DNA of 64,000 bases, from NCBI RefSeq assembly GCF_900890705.1, contig NZ_CAAHFH010000003.1, positions 372,001 through 436,000 on the forward strand. The letters run 5' to 3'. Position 1 is the first letter of the stretch. Every line of letters starts with the position of its first letter. The stretch is from Pontiella sulfatireligans (GTDB lineage Bacteria > Verrucomicrobiota > Kiritimatiellia > Kiritimatiellales > Pontiellaceae). Positions 33,318-41,279 of this stretch are shown here, piece after piece. The notes below the pieces were generated by a model. That model searched no databases. It saw only the letters and a program-made list of their open reading frames with translations, and was not told the origin of the DNA. The position numbers and the translations under genes were made by a program.

Positions 33318-33632
33318 TTAATCCATGTGAAATACTTCGCGCAGCGGTTTAAAGACCGGCATGTTATTGGGATGGGTTTCCATCAAGTCGGCCATGTGAT
33401 CCCACCACATCTTTACGATGTTGAGATCCTTCAACCCGTCTGCTGTATTTTCTTCTGTAAGTTTACGGAAGGCAAAGAGGGTCAACGTCTCCTCATCAAA
33501 ATAGATGGAGTAGTCGAAGATTCCTGCAGACGAGTGCGCCATTGCCAACTCCGGCCAGATTTCGTCGTGGCGCTTCTTGTATACCTCCACACAGCCCGGT
33601 TTGAGCTTCATTGTGAATGCTTCTCTAATCAC
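33318..33632 (-). CDS. rhaM: L-rhamnose mutarotase
   Basis: It interconverts L-rhamnose anomers. The GTG at 33632 is chosen because AAGGAGAG precedes it and it gives VIREAFTMKLKPG and 104 aa, the usual RhaM length. Conserved features are the His in YKKRHDEIWPEL, the Tyr in FDYSIYFDE and the WWDHMADLM segment. Its start overlaps the stop of the 60-aa membrane gene by four bases (GTGA), so translation is coupled. Confidence 0.93.
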   Translation of the reverse strand: MIREAFTMKLKPGCVEVYKKRHDEIWPELAMAHSSAGIFDYSIYFDEETLTLFAFRKLTEENTADGLKDLNIVKMWWDHMADLMETHPNNMPVFKPLREVFHMD

Positions 33633-33811
33633 GAAGCACTCTCCTTCTCCTTGCCCATCCAATAAACAGCCGAAATAAACCACACGATCGTGGCGATGAG
33701 CATCATGCTTTTATTGCGTTCGAGCGTAATGGCCGCCGAATAAAAAAGGACCGGTACCGCAACCAGCAATATGAGAGCGATATAGGAAATAATCTGAGCG
33801 ATGGTTCTCAT
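33629..33811 (-). CDS. Small two-helix membrane protein, 60 aa, in the rhamnose operon
   Basis: Two hydrophobic helices (IISYIALILLVAVPVLFYSA and MLIATIVWFISAVYWM) are joined by a short basic loop. Its ATG shares one base with the permease stop (TAATG) and its stop overlaps the rhaM start, so it is tightly coupled to both. I infer a small subunit or stability partner of the permease. No known family is recognised. Confidence 0.7.
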   Translation of the reverse strand: MRTIAQIISYIALILLVAVPVLFYSAAITLERNKSMMLIATIVWFISAVYWMGKEKESAS

Positions 33812-35217
33812 TATGCATCTCCCTTCTGGGTGAGTTTACTTAATACGATGTATAGACCCGAGGCAATAAACCAGCCGGGCAGGGAAACAAAGAAGATCTG
33901 GAACTGAGGTTTTCCGGATTTCACCAGCGCCACGCAAATGACCAAGGTGGCGATCCAGGCAATACCGGCCGCCCAGTTGATCGAGATCTTCTTGTGTTCG
34001 GCGTAATACTGCTTGAGTCCCAGTTTCGGGAAGATCCAGAAGTCGGTAAAGACGACCGCCCCCATCGGCATGAGAATCAAACCGTAGAGCGCCACAAAGC
34101 CCAGCAGCTTCATGGCAATGCCCGGGAACATACCAGCCAGGGTGGCCAGCATACCGGTGCCGATCGTTACGGCAAAACGCGACTTCTTCGGCATGATTGC
34201 CTGAAACGCGAGACCGGCACGGTAGATCGTCGGGTTGGCCGTTGTCCAACCGGCAATAATCACACAGACCAGTCCGGCGACTCCCGCAGCGCGGTAGGCC
34301 AGCGGCCCCGGCAATACGTCTGTGTTGGACGGATCAAGGTGCAGCTGAAGCGAATAAAGAATTGCCGCAGCGATCCAGGCCATAAAGTGGCCGACATACA
34401 TGCCCGAAGCCGAAGCCACGCCGTGCCACGACTTCTTCGCAAAGCGCAGTACCGAGAGGTCGGACATGCCTACATGCATCGCCATATTGGCGAACCAGGC
34501 AAAGAAGGTGACGTGCCAGAAGGTAAACTTGACCTGCCCCGGAAGCGGATCGCCCCCTTTGAAAATGGACTCCTTGCAGAGCGCCCACATGCTGGAGAGA
34601 GAATTGACTTCTGCACCGGTCACTTCGATAAACTGGCGCATACCGATGATCCCGAATGCCAGAAAAACAAGCACCATCCAGGGTGCCGCAATATTGGCCA
34701 CCTTGGACACCATATCGTAGCCCCAGGCCGCAACCAAGGTGATGAGTGCACCAACGCCCAGTACCGCAAGGACCCATCCAACGCTGTTTGGATATATATC
34801 CGTCAGCCCCGGCATGGGGAAATTAAACCAGACTCCCAGCGCCGTCGCTGACACCGTAATCATCGAGCCGGCCAGAAAACAGAACATCACCCCGTTGGCG
34901 AGATTGTACAGGGTAACGAGGTTTCGTCCGCAGATTTTTTCCAACTGATAGTAAAGCGTCATGCGAGCGCGCACGGCAATCGGCGCGCAGAGGAACATCC
35001 AGCTCAGCACCGCCAGCAGGTTTCCGATCAACAAGCCAAAAACCACATCAAACGCACTCACCCCCGCCGCCACAAACAGCGGGCCGATCATCAGCTCCGT
35101 ACCGGCACAATGCTCACCGGCATACATCCCTACAAACGCCTTCAGTCCCCGAGTTTTGGACTCCGGCACCGGCTCGCGTTCAAACTCGCCATGTTTTTCC
35201 TGCTGTTCTTCACTCAT
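33811..35217 (-). CDS. NCS1-like cation symporter, probable L-rhamnose transporter
   Basis: A 468-aa membrane protein with about 12 helices and the look of the NCS1 (purine/cytosine permease) group: AGEHCAGTELMIGPLFVAAG at the first helix, a Gly-rich GLLIGNLLAVLSW and a late GWTTANPTIYRAG. RhaT, the enteric rhamnose transporter, is unrelated. The position between rhaA and the 60-aa protein/rhaM genes points to rhamnose uptake, although NCS1 members usually carry nucleobases or related compounds. The N-terminus is a charged cytosolic tail. Confidence 0.8.
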   Translation of the reverse strand: MSEEQQEKHGEFEREPVPESKTRGLKAFVGMYAGEHCAGTELMIGPLFVAAGVSAFDVVFGLLIGNLLAVLSWMFLCAPIAVRARMTLYYQLEKICGRNLVTLYNLANGVMFCFLAGSMITVSATALGVWFNFPMPGLTDIYPNSVGWVLAVLGVGALITLVAAWGYDMVSKVANIAAPWMVLVFLAFGIIGMRQFIEVTGAEVNSLSSMWALCKESIFKGGDPLPGQVKFTFWHVTFFAWFANMAMHVGMSDLSVLRFAKKSWHGVASASGMYVGHFMAWIAAAILYSLQLHLDPSNTDVLPGPLAYRAAGVAGLVCVIIAGWTTANPTIYRAGLAFQAIMPKKSRFAVTIGTGMLATLAGMFPGIAMKLLGFVALYGLILMPMGAVVFTDFWIFPKLGLKQYYAEHKKISINWAAGIAWIATLVICVALVKSGKPQFQIFFVSLPGWFIASGLYIVLSKLTQKGDA

Positions 35218-35305
35218 CGTTCATCCCCTGTATTAAAAAACCATGAAGAACCGGGAAGGCAGGAAAAGAGGAGGAGAACCCACACTCCCGGTCTCCATGG
35301 AAATC

Positions 35306-36565
35306 TTAGCTTCGAACAGCGAGCACGTCGGCTTCGTAGGCTTCCATATCGGCGAGCCAATCGGCGCCCACCGGAACATTTCCTTTTTCACAGAGTTTAT
35401 CCCAAACCGCTGCGAACGGCATCGTTTTGAACTCTTCCATCAAAGCCAGACGTTGGGCATTCTTGCCTTCGGCTTCGTAGGACTGAAGCTGTCCGGTCGG
35501 ATCCAGCAATGCATTGAGAATTCCCTTACGGGCGGCACGGGTGCCGGTCACGTAGGCGCCAATGCGGTTGATGGATGCATCAAAGAAATCGAGGGCAATA
35601 ATCACCCGATCCCAAACATTCCCGCGCTGGATTTCCAGGAAGACATTCTTCAGGTCATCATTGAACAGCGTAACGTGGTCGGAGTCCCAGCGGATCGGGC
35701 GGCTCACGTGCAGCAGAATCTGATCCATAAACTGCAGGTGCGAAGAAATTTTACCATGAATGGTTTCCGTCGGGTGGAAATGTCCCATATCCATGCACAG
35801 ACCCATGCTGCGGCTGATGGCATAGTCGGAGCAGAATTCCCCGGAGCTGACCACATACTCTTCCGAACCGATTCCAAAGAGCTTACTTTCAATGAAGTCG
35901 ACGCATTTGGTTTTGTCAACGGAGTCATCGGCCATGATTTCATCGTAGGATTTCGCCATCCGGGCGCGCGGCCCAAAACGGTCAGCGGGAATGTCTTTGG
36001 ATCCATCCGGCGTCCACCAGTTTACATAACAGGGCGAACCCTGGGCCTCGGCCATGGCCTCAGCAATTTTTCGGGAGGCTTTGCCGTGCCGCACCCAGAA
36101 TTGCCGAATTTCTTCATCGCGGCTCGAAAGCGTGAATCCATCCTCCGCGTTGGCGTGCGAAAAGAATGACGGGTTAAAATCGAGTTTAATGCCCTGAGCT
36201 GCAGCCCAGTCGATCCACTTCTGAAAACCGGCCGGCGTCATTTCATCGCGATCCACATATTCATCGGTTTCACAATAGAGGGCGTGTACGTTGCAGCGCT
36301 GCGTTCCGGGAATCAATGACATTGCCTTGCTAATGTCCGCACGGGCTTCTTCGCCGTTACGGGCACGGCCGGGATAGTTTCCTGTCGCCATAATACCGCC
36401 ACCCGCCAGCCCATCGGGCTTGGTTTCAAATCCGACTACGTCATCCGCCTGCCAACAGTGCAGGGAAATAGGCAGCTCCAGAGCTCGCTCAATCATTGCA
36501 TCGGTATCGATTCCGAAGGCAGCATATCTCTCCTTCGCCAGTTCGTATGCTTTTTCTACGCTCAT
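35306..36565 (-). CDS. rhaA: L-rhamnose isomerase
   Basis: It converts L-rhamnose to L-rhamnulose. The ATG at 36565 (AGGAGAG upstream) gives 419 aa, the length of E. coli RhaA. Conserved parts are LPISLHCWQADDVVGFE near the N-terminus, LDFNPSFFSH, the metal-binding MGLCMDMGHFHPTE and the SRPIRWDSDHV segment. It is the first gene of the minus-strand rhamnose operon, divergent from the AraC-type gene. Confidence 0.96.
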   Translation of the reverse strand: MSVEKAYELAKERYAAFGIDTDAMIERALELPISLHCWQADDVVGFETKPDGLAGGGIMATGNYPGRARNGEEARADISKAMSLIPGTQRCNVHALYCETDEYVDRDEMTPAGFQKWIDWAAAQGIKLDFNPSFFSHANAEDGFTLSSRDEEIRQFWVRHGKASRKIAEAMAEAQGSPCYVNWWTPDGSKDIPADRFGPRARMAKSYDEIMADDSVDKTKCVDFIESKLFGIGSEEYVVSSGEFCSDYAISRSMGLCMDMGHFHPTETIHGKISSHLQFMDQILLHVSRPIRWDSDHVTLFNDDLKNVFLEIQRGNVWDRVIIALDFFDASINRIGAYVTGTRAARKGILNALLDPTGQLQSYEAEGKNAQRLALMEEFKTMPFAAVWDKLCEKGNVPVGADWLADMEAYEADVLAVRS

Positions 36566-36749
36566 GTTCTCTCCTAGTTTAAAAGTGACGATTGAAGCGT
36601 TAGACGTGATTAGAACTTCCAACCTTTGGAAAATCACGACTTATGCGATACAGCTCGCGCCGCCAATAGTTCAATTGATGGAGCAGAACCTACGGTATTG
36701 CCCAGCCCTCCGCCTTGACGATCCCGACAAGTTACAGCACAATCCGGCC

Positions 36750-37628
36750 ATGACAAATTATCCCCTAGGATTCGGAAACAGACTGAAGAAAAACGACTTC
36801 TTTGAAGACCCAACCCTTTCCCTACAGGTCTATATCCGCGATCCGCAGCCTGAATTCCCTCTGCACAGCCACAATTTTGATGAATTGGTAATCATTCTAA
36901 AAGGCACGGCCATGCACGTGATCGATAAGCAGGAGTTTCCGGTCAAAGCGGGCGATGTCTTCGTGATTGCCCAGAATCACGAGCATCAATATCTGGAAAT
37001 GCACGGACTCGCCCTGGCCAACATTCTATTCGATCCCGAGGCTCTACTGATGCATCAGTGGGATATTCGCACCTTGCCCGGCTTCCATGCCCTGTTCTCT
37101 CTTGAACCGGCCTTCCGCACACTCCACAATTTTAAAAGCCGTCTGCAACTTTCCGAACCACAGCTCAACCAGATCAATGAAAACATTCATGACTTAACGA
37201 GAGAAACGGAACAGCGCAATCCGGGCTACCGCGTCATGGCCAAAGGCCTGTTCATGCAACTGGCCGTAACCTTGTCGCGCACCTATTCTTCGACGCCCTC
37301 GGAAGAATCCCTCGACCTGCTTCGCATCGGGGATGCCATCGCCCATATCGAAATGCACTACACAGAAAAGATCACTCTGGATGAATTGGCCAAAAAATCA
37401 CACCTGTCCCAACGCCACTTTACTCGCGTATTTCAGGAATGCATCGGGCGTTCACCTATTGATCACCTCATGCATGTGCGATGTCAGAAAGCAGCCGAAT
37501 TATTAAAAGGGACCGACCGGACCATTACTGACATCGCCTTTGCCTGCGGCTTTTCGGACAGCAACTATTTCACGCGCTGCTTTCGCAAGGTCATGGAGCA
37601 AACCCCCAAGCAATACCGCAATGCTTAA
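36750..37628 (+). CDS. AraC-family regulator, RhaS/RhaR-like
   Basis: The ATG at 36750 gives 292 aa. The N-terminal cupin (FPLHSHNFDELVIILKG, GDVFVIAQNHEHQY) should bind rhamnose, and the C-terminal double helix-turn-helix (ITLDELAKKSHLSQRHFTRVF, CGFSDSNYFTRCFRK) binds DNA. It is divergent from rhaA with about 185 bp between, as RhaS-type activators often are. It most likely activates the rhamnose operon. Confidence 0.92.
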   Translation: MTNYPLGFGNRLKKNDFFEDPTLSLQVYIRDPQPEFPLHSHNFDELVIILKGTAMHVIDKQEFPVKAGDVFVIAQNHEHQYLEMHGLALANILFDPEALLMHQWDIRTLPGFHALFSLEPAFRTLHNFKSRLQLSEPQLNQINENIHDLTRETEQRNPGYRVMAKGLFMQLAVTLSRTYSSTPSEESLDLLRIGDAIAHIEMHYTEKITLDELAKKSHLSQRHFTRVFQECIGRSPIDHLMHVRCQKAAELLKGTDRTITDIAFACGFSDSNYFTRCFRKVMEQTPKQYRNA

Positions 37629-37690
37629 GCCGCAAGCAGCTCACGCAGGCGAAAGCCGACCAGGCAGACATCATCGTCGAAGGTTTGGTG
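37625..37690 (-). pseudogene. Possible C-terminal scrap of a phosphatase-like protein
   Basis: The minus strand reads HQTFDDDVCLVGFRLRELLAA and a stop. DDDVCLV is typical of the end of PP2C/SpoIIE phosphatases. A stop lies just upstream in frame, and the preceding frame has protein-like character after a shift. It overlaps the AraC-type gene end by a few bases. The rest of 37691-37929 has nothing I recognise. Confidence 0.25.
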
Positions 37691-37929
37691 TTACCGCGCC
37701 GCCGCAGAGCATCATCCCCATGCCCACATCACCAAAACTCCCTGCCCCGTTCATGCTGATCGGAAGTTCGGCCGCATTCTGACGACGCAACTTCGGCTAT
37801 TTGTAATTAGTTTTTCGCCCTCATCCACCTTTTTTTACCGCCTCCTTCAGATTTCTTTTCGTCGACTATCTTCCATTCTAGTGAAATTTACCGGAATTTT
37901 TGACATGGATAAGTTTTCGGAGAGCACAG

Positions 37930-38089
37930 TGCGAGGCGTCATCGATTTAGGTGACATGACATAGACGCCGTCCTCTATTATGCTATTTTTCAGGATGCGC
38001 CACAATCAACTCATCAACAAGCAGTCGGGCAAAGCCCAGCACACAACAATAGGATCGAAGCTGTTATGACAATGCCCAATTTTAAGGAA
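37930..38089 (+). repeat. Promoter-leader repeat, copy 1
   Basis: About 160 bp match 46016-46174 with few differences. The repeat covers an operator-like box, a promoter, a hairpin (GGGCAAAGCCC) and a leader ending in CCCAATTTTAAGG. Copy 1 runs directly into the GH106 gene. Confidence 0.8.
37937..37983 (+). promoter_or_regulatory. Shared promoter with overlapping operator, copy 1
   Basis: An inverted repeat GTCAT-c-N11-CATGAC (37937-37959) overlaps a -35 box ATGACA (37955-37960). A -10 box TATGCT (37978-37983) follows at 17 bp spacing. The same arrangement occurs at 46025 and, reversed, at 56726. It should drive the GH106/GH78 genes. Confidence 0.6.
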
Positions 38090-41000
38090 ATGATACGTAG
38101 AACCAAAACAAGTACTCGGTCGCTGATCTACATACTTTTGTCCGTGATATTAAGTGCTTTTACACCCTCTTCATTGGGCGCTTCGGATTCGCTGGACGAG
38201 ATGTTTATCAACCCACCTCAGATTGCCAAACCACAGGTATGGTGGCACTGGATGTATGGAAATGTGACTAAAGAAGGGATCACAAAGGACCTAGAGCAGA
38301 TGCAGGATCTTGGCATCGGTGGCGTAACTCAATTCCATAATGCGTGGACCGAAGGCGGGAAGGGAACACGTGAAACTCCGCGCGGTCCGGTCCGTTTTAT
38401 GAGTCCGGAATACCGGGAATTGGTAAGCTATGCGCTCAAAGAATGCGAGCGCCTGGATATGACCATGGGGCTTCAAATCTGTGATGGATTCAGCCAGACC
38501 GGAGGTCCATGGATCACCCCGAATACGGGCATGAGGGAGCTTCGATGCAAGAAACTTCCTGTAAAAGGTGGAAAGACACTAAGCTATACAGTACCCGATA
38601 ATACGGTGTTGATTCTTGCTTATCCGGGAACGATTGAAACTCCCCAAGGTGAAGAAGCGGTTAACAGTCCCATGATCAAGCCCAGAAATCCGTACCTCAA
38701 GAACAAAAAAGGAGAGGCTGGGACGGGGATTGAAAGCAATAAGTTCATCAATCTGATGGCTCAGCTGCAAGCAGACGGGACCTTGACATGGGATACACAA
38801 AAAGGGGATTGGGTGGTATTGGTTTTCCATCATGTGCTTAACCCGGCAGTCAATCACCCCGCTTCACCAGAGGGGCGTGGGTTGGAGTGTAGCAAGCTGA
38901 ATAGCGATGCCGTCGATCTGGTTTATGACAAAGTTGTCGGGCCGTTGATTGAAGATGCCGGTGATTTGGCAGGGAAGACCCTGCAACATGTTCTGATCGA
39001 CAGTTGGGAATGTAAGTATCAATCGTGGTCAAAGGAGTTTGCAGAAGAATTTAAAAAGCGCAGGGGCTATGATCCGGCTCCTTATCTACCTGCATTGGCT
39101 AAAATTCCGGTGAACAGTGTGGAGGAATCGAACCGTTTCCTTTGCGATTTCCGGATGACTCTGGATGACCTGCTGGCAGAAGAATATTATGGTCATGTTC
39201 GTGATCGTTTGCATGAAAAAGGTATGCAATTGCATGCGGAAGTTCTCTACGGTTGGGACCAGATGTTCGGAAACTCGATTCGCCAATACGGCATATGCGA
39301 CGTGCCCATGAATGAGATCTGGATGAGGCGAAATATTTTGCGCGAACGCGCATTTACTGGCTATGCCGCAACTGCCGGACACGTGTATGGAAAACCCATT
39401 ATCAAAGACGAGTCCTTCACCGTGGGGGGAGCAATGGGAGACTTTTCCTATGTGCCGGCAGATTTAAAAAGCACAGCTGATTTTCTTCTGTGCAGAGGAA
39501 CAACTAAATTTGTGCTTCATACCTCGACGCATCAACCCTATGACGAGAAGCCAGGATGGACCCATGGGTGGAACGGCGTAAACTTTCATCGCGGCAATAC
39601 CTGGTGGCCTTATGCCGACGGATTTGTAAATTATCTTGGCCGGACTTCCTATATGCTTCAGCAGGGCTTATTTGTGGCCGATGTCTGCCGCTATGTGGGA
39701 CACGAAGATACATTCAGCAAAATGTTCGGAGAAATGTCCCTTGAAAACCTGCCGGAAGGCTACCGGGCCGACCATTGCGATAATACCGTGCTGTTGGAGC
39801 GGATGGATGTAAAGGATGGTCGGATTGTGTTGCCGGATGGAATGTCCTATGCCGTTCTACTGTTGGCCGACAAAAAGACCATGTCTCCGGAAGTTCTTCA
39901 AAAGTTAACCCGGTTGGTAGAGAAAGGGGCGACCGTAATCGGGCCCAAACCGGAAACCGCGCCAGGGTTAACGGACTATCCGCAATGTGATGAGACGGTG
40001 CGTAAGTTGGCGGACAGGCTTTGGGGCCCATGTGATGGCAAGACGATTACGGAATCCAGGTTCGGCAAGGGCCGCGTTGTCTGGGGCAAGCCACTTCCTG
40101 AGTTATTAAAAGAAATGAAGCTGCAAGCGGATTTTTCCTACACGACAAAGTCAAATAAGAGGATCAACTTTATTCATCGCACACTACCGGATGCAGAGAT
40201 CTACTTTATTGCGACAGCCGGCAAGGGCTGCATGGTGGATTGTTCATTTCGCGTAACGGGAAAACAGCCGGAATTATTTGACCCACTGACCGGAGAGGTC
40301 AGCGACATTGCCGTATATGACGACCAGGACGGACGCATTCGCATCCCGATTCAGCTTGAAGCCCAGGGTTCCAAAATAATTGTCTTCAGGAAAAACGCCA
40401 AGGACTCTGTCGTAGAGATCAAGCATGACGGTGTCATCGTGTTTGCGCCAGACAAACGGTTAAGTAAAGACTTTGCTTCCCTGCCGGCCACATTCAAGTT
40501 TACATCCGACGGCTCCAACGCCGTAATTCAACAGTCTGACTGCGGTGCGTTGGAATGGAAAACGGCAGCCGGCAGGAAAGGGAAACTCCCGCAGGCGCGC
40601 CTTCCGAAAGCGCTAACTCTTTCCGGACCATGGAACGTTCGGTTTGAAGAAGGGCGTGGTGCACCAGCTGAAATAACATTGGAGAAACTGGCATCGTGGT
40701 CCGAGCATACGGATAGCGGCGTCAGGTATTTCAGTGGCGAGGGAACTTACAGAAAGACCTTCACCTTGCATAATGATTCTCTAAAGAACACACGCATCTC
40801 ACTTGATCTCGGAGACGTTAAGGGCTTGGCCGAGGTGCTGGTAAATGGGGAATCTGCCGGAACGCTCTGGCGCTCGCCTTTTGTCATCGATATCACAACG
40901 CTTGTTCAGGCAGGAAAGAACGATCTCTCCATCAAAGTAGTCAATACATGGGTCAACCGACTGATAGGCGACAAAAACGTTCCGAAAGACGAACGGATCG

Positions 41001-41131
41001 GCCAAGTAGTTCCTACCGACCCAACGTGGTACAAGGCAACGTCCCCACTGCATCCATCAGGGCTGCTGGGGCCGGTTTACATACGTGCTTCTCAGGAATA
41101 TATCCTGCCTCAGAAGTTGAGAAACCAGTAA
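38066..41131 (+). CDS. GH106 alpha-L-rhamnosidase
   Basis: The 1021-aa secreted enzyme should remove alpha-L-rhamnose from complex glycans. A signal segment (SLIYILLSVILSAF) is followed by the GH106 opening KPQVWWHWMYGNVTKEGI, where the metal and active-site region lies, then IGGVTQFHNAW and QICDGFSQTGGPW. The C-terminal 180 residues form a GH2-like beta-sandwich (GTYRKTFTL, LGDVKGLAEVLVNG). The start is uncertain: copy 2 of the leader repeat lacks the ATG at 38066, so the ATG at 38090 is possible, though neither has a well-placed ribosome site. First gene of the rhamnose-glycan cluster. Confidence 0.88.
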   Translation: MTMPNFKEMIRRTKTSTRSLIYILLSVILSAFTPSSLGASDSLDEMFINPPQIAKPQVWWHWMYGNVTKEGITKDLEQMQDLGIGGVTQFHNAWTEGGKGTRETPRGPVRFMSPEYRELVSYALKECERLDMTMGLQICDGFSQTGGPWITPNTGMRELRCKKLPVKGGKTLSYTVPDNTVLILAYPGTIETPQGEEAVNSPMIKPRNPYLKNKKGEAGTGIESNKFINLMAQLQADGTLTWDTQKGDWVVLVFHHVLNPAVNHPASPEGRGLECSKLNSDAVDLVYDKVVGPLIEDAGDLAGKTLQHVLIDSWECKYQSWSKEFAEEFKKRRGYDPAPYLPALAKIPVNSVEESNRFLCDFRMTLDDLLAEEYYGHVRDRLHEKGMQLHAEVLYGWDQMFGNSIRQYGICDVPMNEIWMRRNILRERAFTGYAATAGHVYGKPIIKDESFTVGGAMGDFSYVPADLKSTADFLLCRGTTKFVLHTSTHQPYDEKPGWTHGWNGVNFHRGNTWWPYADGFVNYLGRTSYMLQQGLFVADVCRYVGHEDTFSKMFGEMSLENLPEGYRADHCDNTVLLERMDVKDGRIVLPDGMSYAVLLLADKKTMSPEVLQKLTRLVEKGATVIGPKPETAPGLTDYPQCDETVRKLADRLWGPCDGKTITESRFGKGRVVWGKPLPELLKEMKLQADFSYTTKSNKRINFIHRTLPDAEIYFIATAGKGCMVDCSFRVTGKQPELFDPLTGEVSDIAVYDDQDGRIRIPIQLEAQGSKIIVFRKNAKDSVVEIKHDGVIVFAPDKRLSKDFASLPATFKFTSDGSNAVIQQSDCGALEWKTAAGRKGKLPQARLPKALTLSGPWNVRFEEGRGAPAEITLEKLASWSEHTDSGVRYFSGEGTYRKTFTLHNDSLKNTRISLDLGDVKGLAEVLVNGESAGTLWRSPFVIDITTLVQAGKNDLSIKVVNTWVNRLIGDKNVPKDERIGQVVPTDPTWYKATSPLHPSGLLGPVYIRASQEYILPQKLRNQ

Positions 41132-41279
41132 GATCCTAATCGTTCGCCGTCATGATAGAACCCGAAGTGATTGCAGAACAAACCAAGAAAGGAAAACGAA
41201 ATGATTTTGAGAAGCCTAGTTGTATGTGCGGCGGTAAACCGCGCGCGTGACCACTGACGTTCGGCATTGAAGGAAGACT

